Source: Collinsella sp. TM09-10AT
GTDB lineage: Bacteria; Actinomycetota; Coriobacteriia; Coriobacteriales; Coriobacteriaceae
Direction of reading: 5' to 3'
Assembly: GCF_003436275.1 (NCBI RefSeq)
Contig: NZ_QSOP01000013.1
Location: 1 to 64,000 of the forward strand
DNA: 64,000 nucleotides
The notes under the pieces are model-generated. The model was not told the origin of the DNA, did not search any database, and was given only the letters and a program-made list of their open reading frames with translations. Numbering within the stretch: the stretch's first letter is position 1; each line of letters opens with the position of its first letter. The position numbers and the translations under genes were made by a program. This document shows, piece after piece, positions 34,981-45,200 of the stretch.

Positions 34981-35018
34981 TTTGGTGCAAAGCAACCTGT
35001 CCCCTTTACACCAAATTA
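34981..35018 (-). repeat. CCTGTCCC-loop repeat, variant with TTTGGTG stem
   Basis: TTTGGTG and CACCAAA (34981-34987 with 35009-35015) close a loop with AACCTGTCCCC; the whole ends in TTA, the reverse complement of the TAA stop of the next minus-strand gene (35016-35018). Same loop core as copies A and B but a different stem. Confidence 0.6.
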
Positions 35019-37199
35019 GGACCAGAGAAGGTCGCTGCGAGTGATGGTGGCGCCGATGGCAAAGGGCATGCAGGCGATAACCGGATACAGGTAGCGCATA
35101 TAGGTCGAACCGTTGCAGGGACCGATCAGACACACGGCGAGCACGCCCAGCAGCGGCACCCAAATGGCCAGCCCGCGCCACGAATGGCGGCGCAACAGGT
35201 AGACCACCACGGCGATCATAATCCACACATAGGTGGCCGAGCTCATGGTGAGCGAGATAAACGGAATGCGCTGCACCGCCACGCGATACAGGTTGATCAG
35301 GTGGTCGCACCAGCGCACAACCTTGCTATCGACCGGATGGAAGTCAAAGTACTTGAGGTTATCGGGCTTCGCCATAATCTCGGCACTGCGCGCCGTGCTG
35401 TAGACCCACGCATCGCGGGCACTCGGATAAAAGTAGCCGTAGTAGTTATTGATGAGCGCCGAGATGTAGCACTCGGGATCCTTTTTGAACATCTGCGCCC
35501 AGACCTCAAAATAGGCCTTGATGTCCTCCTGCGAAGCGTACTCGTTAAAGCAGTTCTTGACGGCGTCGGACTTGTCGGGGTTGTAACGGCGGCCCAGATT
35601 GTCGTACTTGAGCACACGGTCGATCACGGCACGCTCATCGTCGGTCACCAAGCCGTCGCAAGGAGCCTCCACGATAGTACCGTCCTCCTTAACCGTAGGG
35701 TTGACACCCGAGTTGAGGCCGTCGTGCTTTTGGACGAAACGAGCCGTCTGCTGGAACGGAATCGAGAGGATTTCGCGCTTGGAACCAGGCGTAATGTCGT
35801 GCGCCGGCATAAAGACCTTGGTGAAGTACATATTAGAGGCAAGGCAGAGTCCAAGCACCGCAAGAACTCCCACCCAGCGGAAACGCGAGATGGCGCCCGA
35901 AGGCGCAGCACCGGCCTGCTTGACTGCACGACGAGCCACATGCGCGTCCCATGCGCAAAACGCCGCCGCGATTACGCATGCCGCCAGGGGAAACACCAGG
36001 CCGCCGTTGCGCAGAAACGTGGAACCCATGGCACCCAGAGCGAGCAGCAGCCAGTCATGGCGCGCAAAGAGCACGGGCCTCTGTTCGCCCGCACGCTCGG
36101 CATTGGCATCGCGACGGGGCAGGCCGCAGGCCACGAGCTTCACGGTCTGCACCAACAGCACCAAAAACGCGTCGGCAAACAGCACATCTTTGGTAAGCAG
36201 GGCCGCGTAGTTGGAGAACATGGGCATAAACACAAAGAACAGCAAGATCACGCCGCGGACCGGCAGACTCACGCCCAGCTTGCGCAGCGACGAGATGGAA
36301 TAGGCCATGCAGGCGGCCGTAATGACGAACTGAGCGCAGGTGTAGATGGCAAGACCTGCGTTGGCACTGTTGAACAGTGAAAGCCCCAGCTGGACGCACG
36401 AACCGATGATAGCCGTGTGCACCACGGGGTGATGTCCGTTGAGCAACACATTGGGATTGAGCAGACGCAGGTAGTCACTCGTGCCGTTGGGGTAGTTGAA
36501 CCACTGGCGAATCTGCGCACCCGTATCTCCCATAAAAAGGCCGGGCAGCGAAGCGATGAGCGTGGGCGCCCAGGCGACCATAAGCACCAGGAAGGGCCCG
36601 ACAAAGGGATGGACCGAAAGCACGGCGTGAGCCACACGCCATACGCGGCCAAAGTGCGCTTCGGAAAACGGAATGCGCCGAGAGCTCAGCCAATCTAGAC
36701 ACTCAAAAGCCAGGTAGAAGGCAACGACCGCCAAGAGCATCCAGCCCGCACCGCCTATCCAGGCGCAGATGATCCGAGCCTTGTCGCCGAGTACGATCTC
36801 GGCAGAATCGGTGAGGTCGTAGCTGCGGCCAAACACCATGCAGACGGCAAAGAACAGCGACGGAAGGATCACCGAAGGACGCCAAGCATCGCCGCGGCCA
36901 AAGAATACGTAGCGAAACGGCAGAGTGAGCAGGCAGGCAAGCGCAAGCAGCATGACCGCGTCGGTATGGCCGGCAAACGAGAGGAGCACCTCGTAGCACA
37001 CGTACAGCATGCCCGAGGCTTTGGGGTCAATCGCCAAGACTGCGTTGCTCGAGACCGGCGCGGGATCGATGGAAAACGCCGTGGTCGCCAACAGCGCGAG
37101 CAGAAATGCGATGAGCGTCTGCTTGGCGGGGTAGCGCTTAAACCAGACGATGCGGGCAGCGTCGCGCGCAGCCGTTGTGGAGAGGTCGGAATCCTTCAC
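35016..37199 (-). CDS. DUF6020-type polytopic membrane protein
   Basis: Large membrane protein of 727 residues with about twelve hydrophobic segments, resembling the DUF6020 family of glycosyltransferase-C-like proteins. Visible features are GDTGAQIRQWFNYPNGTSDY, NGHHPVVHTAIIGSCVQLG and a soluble stretch near residues 500-620. The proposed start is GTG (37199); the AAAGG site is 12 bases ahead, a little far, so the exact start is uncertain. The upstream sequence is repeat copy C, which an alternative ATG would have to include. A role in surface glycan or lipid assembly is only a guess. Confidence 0.7.
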   Translation of the reverse strand: MKDSDLSTTAARDAARIVWFKRYPAKQTLIAFLLALLATTAFSIDPAPVSSNAVLAIDPKASGMLYVCYEVLLSFAGHTDAVMLLALACLLTLPFRYVFFGRGDAWRPSVILPSLFFAVCMVFGRSYDLTDSAEIVLGDKARIICAWIGGAGWMLLAVVAFYLAFECLDWLSSRRIPFSEAHFGRVWRVAHAVLSVHPFVGPFLVLMVAWAPTLIASLPGLFMGDTGAQIRQWFNYPNGTSDYLRLLNPNVLLNGHHPVVHTAIIGSCVQLGLSLFNSANAGLAIYTCAQFVITAACMAYSISSLRKLGVSLPVRGVILLFFVFMPMFSNYAALLTKDVLFADAFLVLLVQTVKLVACGLPRRDANAERAGEQRPVLFARHDWLLLALGAMGSTFLRNGGLVFPLAACVIAAAFCAWDAHVARRAVKQAGAAPSGAISRFRWVGVLAVLGLCLASNMYFTKVFMPAHDITPGSKREILSIPFQQTARFVQKHDGLNSGVNPTVKEDGTIVEAPCDGLVTDDERAVIDRVLKYDNLGRRYNPDKSDAVKNCFNEYASQEDIKAYFEVWAQMFKKDPECYISALINNYYGYFYPSARDAWVYSTARSAEIMAKPDNLKYFDFHPVDSKVVRWCDHLINLYRVAVQRIPFISLTMSSATYVWIMIAVVVYLLRRHSWRGLAIWVPLLGVLAVCLIGPCNGSTYMRYLYPVIACMPFAIGATITRSDLLWS

Positions 37200-37220
37200 A
37201 GTCCAAAGAGCCTTTCTAGA

Positions 37221-37274
37221 AACCCGCCAAAAAGGGACAGGTTTATTTTGGCAGGTTTTATCTGGGAAAACGTT
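37221..37274 (+). repeat. CCTGTCCC-loop repeat, copy C (inverted)
   Basis: Opposite orientation to copies A and B on the window, and matching copy A at nearly every position. It lies in the 5' leader of the DUF6020 gene. Confidence 0.8.
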
Positions 37275-37299
37275 ACAGTTCTGCCATCGTTGCCCAGCA

Positions 37300-37343
37300 G
37301 ACCACCACAAAGGCGCCTGTCCCCTTTGTGGTGGTCTTGGTTA
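37300..37343 (-). repeat. CCTGTCCC-loop repeat, variant with GACCACCACAAAGG stem
   Basis: GACCACCACAAAGG (37300-37313) pairs perfectly with CCTTTGTGGTGGTC (37323-37336) around a loop containing CGCCTGTCC. After GTTTA-like bases it ends at the TAA stop of lgt (37341-37343). Confidence 0.75.
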
Positions 37344-38162
37344 GGCGTCCAGGTAGACGCGCTGGGGACGGTTGCGGTGTCGGGCGAAGATGATGAGCGC
37401 CAGACCCGCGATTACGAGCGGCAGGCTCAGCAGCTGACCCATGGTGATGACGCCGCCCAGCAGATAGCCCAGCTGGGCATCGGGGACGCGCACAAACTCG
37501 ACGAGGAAACGGACGATGCCGTAGCCCATCACAAACACGCCCATAAACGTACCCTGGGGCAGCAGCGGTTTTTTGCGACTGAGCACCTGCAGGATGCAAA
37601 AGAGCACGATGCCTTCAAGAAACGCCTCGTAGAGCTGGGAGGGATGGCGTGGCACATCGCCCGCGGTGCCGCCAAAGACCACACCCCAGGGCAGATCGGT
37701 CGGCTTACCCCACAGCTCACCGTTTACGAAGTTGGCGCAGCGTCCCAGGCACAGGGCCAGCGGGGCGCCGATCACGGCAAGGTCGGCGACGGTCCAGGCG
37801 TCGAGCTTATACATGCGGCACACGATGATGCCGCCCAAGATGCCGCCCACCAGGCCGCCGTGGAAGCTCATGCCGCCCTCGTTGGTGGCAAAGATCTCGA
37901 GCGGGTGGGTCCAATAGTAGCCATCGCCGTAAAAGACGACGTAAAACAGGCGCGCGCCGATGATGAGGCCAAAGACCGCGCCGACCACGACGCTCGTCAG
38001 GTCATCGATCGTAATGTCGAAGCCCCAACGACGCTGCGTGCGGTACATAACGACCGCCGTGAGCAGGGCGCCGACCACGTAGGCCAGGCCGTACCAGTAG
38101 ATAGTGATGGGGCCCGCCGAGATCGCGACGGGATCAAGCATATGGTAGAGGTCGTTGAGCAT
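37341..38162 (-). CDS. lgt: Prolipoprotein diacylglyceryl transferase
   Basis: Adds diacylglycerol to the lipobox cysteine of exported lipoproteins, at the outer face of the membrane. The 273-residue protein has about seven helices, the family signature GRCANFVNGELWGK (usual form GRIGNFINGE) and HPSQLYEAFLEG. The GGGG site lies six bases before the ATG. Clients include the lipobox protein encoded at 62992. A 18-base inverted repeat (38180-38234) lies just upstream. Confidence 0.95.
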   Translation of the reverse strand: MLNDLYHMLDPVAISAGPITIYWYGLAYVVGALLTAVVMYRTQRRWGFDITIDDLTSVVVGAVFGLIIGARLFYVVFYGDGYYWTHPLEIFATNEGGMSFHGGLVGGILGGIIVCRMYKLDAWTVADLAVIGAPLALCLGRCANFVNGELWGKPTDLPWGVVFGGTAGDVPRHPSQLYEAFLEGIVLFCILQVLSRKKPLLPQGTFMGVFVMGYGIVRFLVEFVRVPDAQLGYLLGGVITMGQLLSLPLVIAGLALIIFARHRNRPQRVYLDA

Positions 38163-38179
38163 ATCGATCCCCTGCTCCC

Positions 38180-38234
38180 TACGTCCAAATATGCGGCCGC
38201 GGGCCTTACGCTCGCAGCCGCATATTTGGACGTA
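38180..38234. repeat. 18-base perfect inverted repeat before lgt
   Basis: TACGTCCAAATATGCGGC (38180-38197) is inverted at 38217-38234. It lies between the NifU-like gene and lgt, about 20 bases before the lgt ATG; it could be a terminator for NifU or a leader hairpin for lgt. No U tract. Confidence 0.7.
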
Positions 38235-38272
38235 ACGTCTATGCGGAGCGTACCGTCCGCAGCTTTCGCGTC

Positions 38273-38551
38273 TTAGAACGGCGCGTACTCGTCGTACAGG
38301 TCCTCGGCCTCGCCGGAAGCATTGACCTGCTCAACGCGGGTAACGCCGGGCACATGCTCCTTCAGGATGCGCTCGATACCCATGGAAAGGGTTAGCGAGC
38401 TCATGGGGCAGCCGGCGCAGGCGCCCTGCAGCTCCAGCTTGACAACACCCTCGTCGTCGACCCCCACATACTCCATATCGCCGCCATCGGCCTGCAGGTT
38501 GGGGCGAATCTCTTCAAGAACCTTCTTAAGCAGCTCTTCGTTAACAGCCAC
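38273..38551 (-). CDS. NifU-like Fe-S scaffold protein
   Basis: NifU C-terminal-domain scaffold for iron-sulfur cluster assembly or delivery. The 92-residue product has the ADGGDMEYVGVDDEGVV core and the cluster-binding CxxC in GACAGCPMSSLTLSMGIE. GTG (38551) is the start, with AAAGGAG five bases upstream. No other isc/suf gene is nearby, as is common for this solo form. Confidence 0.92.
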   Translation of the reverse strand: MAVNEELLKKVLEEIRPNLQADGGDMEYVGVDDEGVVKLELQGACAGCPMSSLTLSMGIERILKEHVPGVTRVEQVNASGEAEDLYDEYAPF

Positions 38552-38656
38552 AGGGGCTCCTTTCTCACAATTACGCGGGCGCGCCCGCGAACAGAAGCTA
38601 TGTTACTACAGCCATGTACCCGCTCACGAGCCGTCCATGCGCGCAGACGCGACTTT

Positions 38657-38690
38657 CACGAGTAGTCAATTTGGGACGGGGTTTTTTTAG
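38657..38690. repeat. GGGACGGGG-core repeat-like sequence
   Basis: AGTAGTCAATTTGGGACGGGG followed by seven Ts and AGCTGCT looks like an imperfect hairpin with a GGGACGG core, which resembles the GGGACAGG of the CCTGTCCC family. Weak evidence. Confidence 0.35.
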
Positions 38691-38728
38691 CTGCTTTTGC
38701 CGACGCCCGGCGCTAGCACACGCTGCCG

Positions 38729-39253
38729 CTACTGCTGAGTTTGTTCCCCGGTGCCAATGTGGACATCGACGATAACCTGGCGGTAGCTGATGCCGCAGGA
38801 GTCGAGAATGCGACGGCTGATGCGGCCGTCGTCGGTATCGGCGTACTTATTGTCCAGGTAGACGACCTCGCCCACGCCCACCTGCGCCAGGATCTTGGCG
38901 CAGTCGTGGCACGGGAACAGCGTGACGTAGACCGTGGATCCCTCAAGGTCTTTAAGCGAGCCGCGGTAGTTGAGCACGGCGTTGGCCTCGGCATGGACTA
39001 CGTAGTTATGCTTGTCCTGTAGCGGGTCGTCGCTCGTACCCCACGGGAAAAAGTCGTCGTTGAGCGCCGAGGGCGTACCGTTGTAGCCCACCGAAAGGAT
39101 ACGGTGGTTGGTGCTGGCGATGCACGCACCCACCTGCGTGTTGGGGTCCTTGCTGCGGCGCTGCGCGGCGATGGCCACGCTCATAAAGAACTCGTCCCAG
39201 CTAATGACGTCCAGGCGCTTGCCTGACGAAGTTTGATGAAGATCGTCCGACAT
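38729..39253 (-). CDS. Deoxycytidylate (dCMP) deaminase family protein
   Basis: Zinc-dependent deaminase, probably dCMP to dUMP for thymidylate synthesis (ComEB family). The 174-residue protein has NTQVGACIASTNHRILSVGY, the catalytic VHAEANAVLNYRG (His-Ala-Glu) and the zinc pair in FPCHDCAKILAQVGV. ATG at 39253 has GGAGGT seven bases ahead; an ATG 36 bases earlier has none. It is a short single gene; the region on the other side (38552-38728) has only the GGGACGGGG repeat-like sequence. Confidence 0.92.
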   Translation of the reverse strand: MSDDLHQTSSGKRLDVISWDEFFMSVAIAAQRRSKDPNTQVGACIASTNHRILSVGYNGTPSALNDDFFPWGTSDDPLQDKHNYVVHAEANAVLNYRGSLKDLEGSTVYVTLFPCHDCAKILAQVGVGEVVYLDNKYADTDDGRISRRILDSCGISYRQVIVDVHIGTGEQTQQ

Positions 39254-39337
39254 GGCAGACACCTCCGTAATCGCAATAGTTTGACCCATTGTAGCAGGTG
39301 AAAGGTGGAGGCGTTTGTCCCACCGGCGCCCTCACTT

Positions 39338-40189
39338 TTACACGCGGCGGGGCTTTTGGTTGATGCGGTAGAGCTCGGCGAGGCCCCGCAGCGTCAGCGC
39401 GTCGTCGACCGTCAGGCTGTGGCCGACCAACGCCGCGAGTGCCTCAGCGTCGTCGCCGGTAATGACGATGGGCACGTCGCCCTCCCCCGCGGCCTTGGTC
39501 GCGCGCATCTCGGCAAGCACCATGTCGAGCATGCCGTCGATGCGGGCCACCTCGCCCAGAACCACGCCCGAGCGCATCGCCTCGCGCGTGTTACGGCCGA
39601 TTACATGCGTGGGTGCCGAGGGCTCGACCTGCGGCAGGCGTGCCGCAGCAGCCGAGAGCGAGCGGGCGCCGAGCGCCAGACCTGGCGCGATGACGCCGCC
39701 GACAAAGGTACCGCGCGCATCGATGACCTCAATATTGGTCGTAGTGCCCAGGTCAATCACGATGCACGGCGATCCGTAGACGGCGCGGGCAGCCACGGCG
39801 TCGGCGATGCGGTCGGGGCCGATCTCGGCCGGATCGTCGTAGTGCACGGGCATGCCGGTCTTGAGGCCCGGCCCCACCGTGAGCACACGCCCCGTGCATG
39901 TACGGGAAAGCGCCGTCTTCCACGGGCGCTCGAGCGCCGGCACCACGCAGCTCAGCACGGCAGCCGTGGGCACAAGCGCGCCCGGCATGCCCGCATCGGC
40001 TGCCAGTGCACCCATGACCTGCGCGAGCCTCATGCGCGCCTCGTCGGCTGTGATGCTCGACGGCGTGGTGATCTCGCACGTCGCGAGCGGGCATTCCTGT
40101 GCCGCGGCTGAATCCTCGGCAAACAGGCCAAAGCGAATGAACGTGTTGCCCACGTCGACCGTCAATATATATGCGCACCCATTAAGCAT
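39338..40189 (-). CDS. coaX: Type III pantothenate kinase
   Basis: First step of coenzyme A synthesis. The 283-residue protein is an ASKHA-fold kinase with ILTVDVGNTFIRFGLF at the N-terminus, GPDRIADAVAARAVYG and the metal/phosphate segment VIDLGTTTNIEVID followed by GGVIAPGLALGARSL. ATG at 40189 has GAAAGGAG eight bases upstream, whereas a longer frame starting 54 bases before it has none. It is divergent from the OPT transporter gene. Confidence 0.94.
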   Translation of the reverse strand: MLNGCAYILTVDVGNTFIRFGLFAEDSAAAQECPLATCEITTPSSITADEARMRLAQVMGALAADAGMPGALVPTAAVLSCVVPALERPWKTALSRTCTGRVLTVGPGLKTGMPVHYDDPAEIGPDRIADAVAARAVYGSPCIVIDLGTTTNIEVIDARGTFVGGVIAPGLALGARSLSAAAARLPQVEPSAPTHVIGRNTREAMRSGVVLGEVARIDGMLDMVLAEMRATKAAGEGDVPIVITGDDAEALAALVGHSLTVDDALTLRGLAELYRINQKPRRV

Positions 40190-40381
40190 CGTCGGCGCTC
40201 CTTTCGTCTGCCCAGCAGTATATCGCCTACCTAAACCAGTCATCCCAAAATGACTAGCTTGCGGCTATACTGGTGCGCGGTCGCGCGCGAGCTCACGCGG
40301 CGGCCCTTGGTAACCCGACTTCCCGCGCCGTATCCGTAGCGGCGCTCCCGGGGGAAGCGGATATACGCAAAGGAGTTCTAT

Positions 40382-42085
40382 ATGAGCAATCCCTCGAACC
40401 GCGCCTCGATGCGCGGGCAACTCACGCTGCGCGGCGTCGTCATCGGTGTCCTTGGCTGCGTGATCATCACGGCAAGCTCGGCCTACACCGCCCTCAAGAT
40501 GGGCGCACTCCCCTGGCCGATCGTCTTCGCTGCCGTCATCTCGCTGTTCTTCCTTAAGCTCATGGGCAACGCCAGCCTCAACGAGGCAAACGTCACCCAC
40601 ACCATCATGTCCGCAGGCGCCATGGTCGCCGGCGGCCTGGCGTTTACCATCCCGGGTGCCTGGATGCTGGGCTATGCCGACCAGATCAGCTGGCTCGACA
40701 TGTTTATCGTGGCACTCGCCGGCACTATCCTGGGTCTGCTGGCCACCGCGCTCATCCACCGTCACTTTATCGTGGACGCCGCGCTGGAGTTCCCCACCGG
40801 CAACGCCGCAGCTCAGACCCTGCGCGCCACCGAGGCCGGCGGCAAGACCGGCAAGCAGCTCTTTGGTTCCATGGCCATCGCCGGCATCTACAGCGTGCTT
40901 CGTGACGCCCTGGGCGTGGTGCCCAGCATGCTGTGCACGCTCAACATCCCCGGCGTGACCTTTGGCATCTACAACTCGCCCATGCTGCTCTCCGTCGGCT
41001 TCCTCGTGGGCTTCGCCCCGGTCGCCTTCTGGTTTGCCGGTGCCCTGCTAGGCAACTTTGGCATCATTGTGGGCGGCACCGCTGCCGGTCTGTTCGACGT
41101 TGTAACCGCGCAGGGCATCGTCAAGTCCCTGGGTATGGGTCTCATGATGGGCTTTGGCGTCGCCGTCGTCCTCAAGGACATCCTGCCGCAGATCGCCGGC
41201 ATCGTCCGCGGTCTTGCCGCCGACAGCTCCACCGACACCGACGAGCAGTCGCTCATCTCGGGCTCCCTTAAGCTCGACGCCGGCATCATCGGCCTAGGCG
41301 CTGCCGCCATCGCCGTGGTCATCGCCATCGTGCTTGACCTTGGCCCCGTTCCGGCCGTCATCGTCACGCTGTTCACCTTTGTCACCACCATCATGAGCGC
41401 ACAGAGCTGCGGCCAGACGGGCATCGACCCCATGGAAATCTTTGGCCTCATCGTTATGCTCATCGTGGCTGCCTTCGCACAGATCGCTCAGGTCAAGCTG
41501 TTCTTTATCGCCGGCATCGTAGCCGTGGCGTGCGGCCTTGCGGGCGACGTCATGAACGACTTTAAGGCCGGTGCCGTGCTGGGCACCAACCCGCGCGCAC
41601 AGTGGATCGGCCAGGCCATCGGCGGCATCGTGGGCGCCTTGGTCGCCGCAGCCGTCATGGTCGCGCTCGTTACCGCCTATGGCCCGGACGCCTTTGGCCC
41701 CGACAAGAGCTTTGTTGCCGCGCAGGCAAGTGTGGTCGCCACCATGGTCTCGGGCATCCCGAGCGTGCCGTGGTTCGCCGGCGGCTTTATCGCCGGCATC
41801 GTCATGTACTGGCTCGGCATTCCGGCCATGATGATCGGCCTGGGCGTGTATCTGCCGTTCTACATGTCACTCACGGCATTCCTGGGCTCCTGCGTCAAGC
41901 TCGCCTACGACAAGTGGTCCGCCCACCGCGACGCCACCGCTGGTCTTTCTGACGAGGAGAGGGCTGCCAAGGACGCCGCCTTCCAGGAACAGGGCCTGGT
42001 TGTCGCCAGCGGCCTGCTCGGCGGCGAGTCCATCGTCGGCGTTATCCTGGCGTTTGTCTCCGTGGGCTTAAGCCTGCTGGGCTAA
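40382..42085 (+). CDS. OPT-family oligopeptide transporter
   Basis: Membrane carrier of the OPT family, predicted to import small peptides, or metal-ligand complexes in some members. The 567-residue protein has about 14 hydrophobic segments. It begins with SAYTALKMGALPWPIVFAAV, contains the conserved NAAAQTLRATEAGGKTGKQL loop and the GIGLGIVLKD-like segment LGMGLMMGFGVAVVLKDILP, and a SGIPSVPWFAGGFIAGI block. AAAGGAG lies ahead of the ATG. Divergent promoter region shared with coaX contains TATACT at 40266-40271 and a small AGTCAT/ATGACT hairpin (40238-40255). Confidence 0.92.
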   Translation: MSNPSNRASMRGQLTLRGVVIGVLGCVIITASSAYTALKMGALPWPIVFAAVISLFFLKLMGNASLNEANVTHTIMSAGAMVAGGLAFTIPGAWMLGYADQISWLDMFIVALAGTILGLLATALIHRHFIVDAALEFPTGNAAAQTLRATEAGGKTGKQLFGSMAIAGIYSVLRDALGVVPSMLCTLNIPGVTFGIYNSPMLLSVGFLVGFAPVAFWFAGALLGNFGIIVGGTAAGLFDVVTAQGIVKSLGMGLMMGFGVAVVLKDILPQIAGIVRGLAADSSTDTDEQSLISGSLKLDAGIIGLGAAAIAVVIAIVLDLGPVPAVIVTLFTFVTTIMSAQSCGQTGIDPMEIFGLIVMLIVAAFAQIAQVKLFFIAGIVAVACGLAGDVMNDFKAGAVLGTNPRAQWIGQAIGGIVGALVAAAVMVALVTAYGPDAFGPDKSFVAAQASVVATMVSGIPSVPWFAGGFIAGIVMYWLGIPAMMIGLGVYLPFYMSLTAFLGSCVKLAYDKWSAHRDATAGLSDEERAAKDAAFQEQGLVVASGLLGGESIVGVILAFVSVGLSLLG

Positions 42086-42126
42086 GCTGAGCAGCTGCTC
42101 GACGGCAACCATATTGCCTACGACTT

Positions 42127-42166
42127 GCCCGGTCGGTAGCTTTTGCGGCTGCCGACCGGGCTTTTT
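42127..42166 (+). terminator. Terminator of the OPT gene
   Basis: GCCCGGTCGG (42127-42136) pairs with CCGACCGGGC (42152-42161), followed by TTTTTG. Confidence 0.85.
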
Positions 42167-42182
42167 GATACCAACGCAAAGA

Positions 42183-42219
42183 AAGGCCGGCGCGCTGCGT
42201 ATGACAGCGCGCCGGCCTT
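42183..42219 (-). terminator. Terminator of the surface protein gene
   Basis: Perfect 15-bp stem (42183-42197 with 42205-42219); on the minus strand it is followed by TCTTTGC, about 65 bases after the stop. Confidence 0.65.
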
Positions 42220-42285
42220 ATCGTTTGGCTATCGAGACGGTCCCGCTATGAACCGAAGTTCGTTGCAGAAACTACGCTCGAAACG

Positions 42286-45200
42286 CTACATCTGCTTGCG
42301 ACGACGATCGCCGAGCGTCACACCCGCAGCCACGAGTGTAATACCGCCGATAACGAAGACCTCGCCCGCAAGCGCGGAGTCATCACCGGTCTGGGCGAGC
42401 GCGGCAGGCGCAGCCTGTTTCTTGGCAACGGAGACCTTTGCAGCAGCCTGCGCAACCTGAGGCTTGGCCTGCGGCTCAGCCTTGGGATGATACTTGTCGT
42501 ACTCGGCCTGAGCGGCAGCCAGGGCATCCTTGGCATCGCCAAGCTCGGCAAGCGCGGCGGCATAGGCGTCGTTGGCATCGGACAGCTTGGCATCGGCATC
42601 GCTCAGAGCAGCCTTGAGACCAGCGGCGGCATCGACGGCGGCCTTATAGCGAGCGTAGGCAGCGTTCAGCTTGACCAGCTTCTCGTTACCCGTCGTGCCC
42701 GCGGCAAGGGATGCCTTGTGGTCGACAGCCTCAAGATCGGCCTTGAGCGCCTCGTCGTTGGCAAGCTCGGCCTTGGCCTTGACGATATCGAGGTTCGCAT
42801 CGACGACGGCTTCGTTGGCGGCCTCGAGCTGCTTCTGGGCATCGGCGACACCGGTGACGGCAGCGTCATAGGCGGCCTTGGCGTCGTCGACCGCCTTCTG
42901 AGCGCCGGCGAAGCGCTCGAAGGCCTTGTTCGCGGTAGCCAGCTCGCCCTCGGCGGCCTTGGCCTTCGCCTGTGCGTCGGACAGGGTCTGCGTCTTGGCG
43001 GCAACTGCCTGCTTGGCGCCCGAAAGAGCGGTCGCGGCGTGCACATCTGCGGCCTGAGCCTTGTCAACGCCAGCCTGGGCAGTGTCGTCGGCCTTCTTGG
43101 CATCGTTAAGCGTGCCCTGCTTGTTCGCAAGATCCGTCTTGGCGGCATCGCGCTTGGCGGTAAGATCCTTGACCGAAGCAGTGGCATTGTCATACGCCTC
43201 ATTGGCCTGCTCGGACTTTGTCTTGGCGGCGTCGCGGGCGCTGCGAGCCTTCGCCTTGTGAGCAGCGGCCTCGGCTGCCTTCGTCTTGCTGTCAGCAAGC
43301 GTGGCGTTTGCCTTATCGAGAGCTGCCTGGGCAGTGGCGGCCTTGCTCTTGGCGGCATCGAGGTTCTGCTTGAGGGACTCGATGTCGATTCCGCCGAGTG
43401 CGTCCTTCGCGGCGTCGTATGCCGTCTTCGCGGCGGCGGTGTCGGACTTAGCCTTCTCGTACTCACCCTTGGCGGTGTTCATGTTCACATCTGCTGCGGT
43501 GAAAGCGTCCTGGGCGGCATCCTGCCCGTTTACAGCTGCGAAGTAAGCTTTCCTAGTAGTTCCAAAGTTCTTCTGCGCCTCGGCGAGCTTGCCCTGAAGC
43601 TCCTTGAGCTGCTCCTTCTGCTCCTGCGTGCCGCCTGCGTTGTAAGCGGAATCGATGTAGTCGTTGAGGAGTTTCTTGAACTCGGAGACAGTGAAATCGG
43701 CCTGAGTGTCATCAGCGCTGTAATCGAATATGGTTACCTCGGAATCGGTGTTCTTACCGCTACCGGTCGCGATACCGATAGCCTTCGTGCCGGCATCGAT
43801 GATGTTGAGATAGTGCCCGCACTCTTTGTAGATGCTGTAGTAGTGCTGGTAGATATAGTATGAATCATATCGATGGCTTCCAAGTGCGTCACCATACTGT
43901 TCGACGTACTTATCGAATGCCTTTTTCTCCTGGGTGTAGAGACCGGTATATGGCCAGCCAAGCGTATCCTCGGTCTCGCCGCCGGTATATGCGCCGCCTC
44001 CGCCAGCAAGATTTTCGCCGTTGTCGAAGTAACAGTTCGAGTGTCCCCAGATGTTCGATGAATATGATGTATTAAGAGCGGCTGCCGCAGTCATGCGGAG
44101 GCTGACGCTGAGCGCCGACTGACCGTTCGCCTTGCGGAGGTTGTTCTGGGTGTCGAGATATGTCAGGGCGTTGCGCATCTGCTCCAAGGAAAGCGGGTTG
44201 GTGTCGCGAGACATGTCCTGATCGACGTACTGGTCATACCATTCGGCCTTGTCAGCGGCACCGGTCAGCATCGATACGGCTTCCTGGGCGTTCTTTTTCT
44301 GCGTGGCTGTGAACTGGCTGCCGTCGCTAATATAGTTCATGAAGCCGAGTATACCTTGGCTGATGACTTCCTGGTCAACGGTCATGTTGGACTTGAGCTC
44401 AGCAATCTGCTGCTCAAGAGCCTCAACCTGGACATTAGCAGCGTCATAAGCCTTTTCCGCGGCGTTCGAAGCAGCGCAGGCTGCCTCCCACTCGCTGCGC
44501 TTCTGCTTGCGAACTTCGACAAGCTTATCGTACTCCGCCTTCTTGTCGGCCTCGGTCTGCTGGGCCTGCTCGTATGCCGTCTTCGCGGCGTCACGCTTAC
44601 TGGCCGCGTCCTTGTACTCCTTGTTTGCCGCATCGTATGCAGACTGGGCAGATGCCACAGCAGCGTTGGCGGCGTTGGCCTTCTCCTGCGCGGCAGCGAC
44701 GGCAGCCTGGGCGGCCTGCAGATTTGTCTGTGCGGTGGCGTCGGCATCCGTCGCGGCATTGAGCTCCGCCTGCGCGGTCTTGAGCTCACCAGCAGCAGCT
44801 TTCTTGGCGGCCTCAAGCGCACTCAGGTCAACACCCGTACCCGAGACGGCAGCATCGAGCGCGGCCTGCGCCTGGTTGAACTTCTGCTGGGCGTTATCGC
44901 GCGCGGTGGTTGCGGCTGCGAGAGCAGCGGCAGTCTCCTGCTTCTTGGCCTGGGCAGTCGTCAAAGCCGCCTCGGTATTCTGCTTTTCCTGCTGGGCGCT
45001 GGCCTCGGCAGCCTTGGCCTGGTCCAGATTGGCCTGTGCAGTAGTAACGGCCTTATTGGCGTCATCGAGCTTTGCCTGCGCGTCCTCGACGGCCTTCTTG
45101 GCGGCCTCGTACTCGTCCATACCCATGGCCTCGAGCTTGGCCTGGGCATCATCGAGGGCCTTCTTGGCCTCATCCTGCTTTGCCTTGGCGTCCTTGAGCG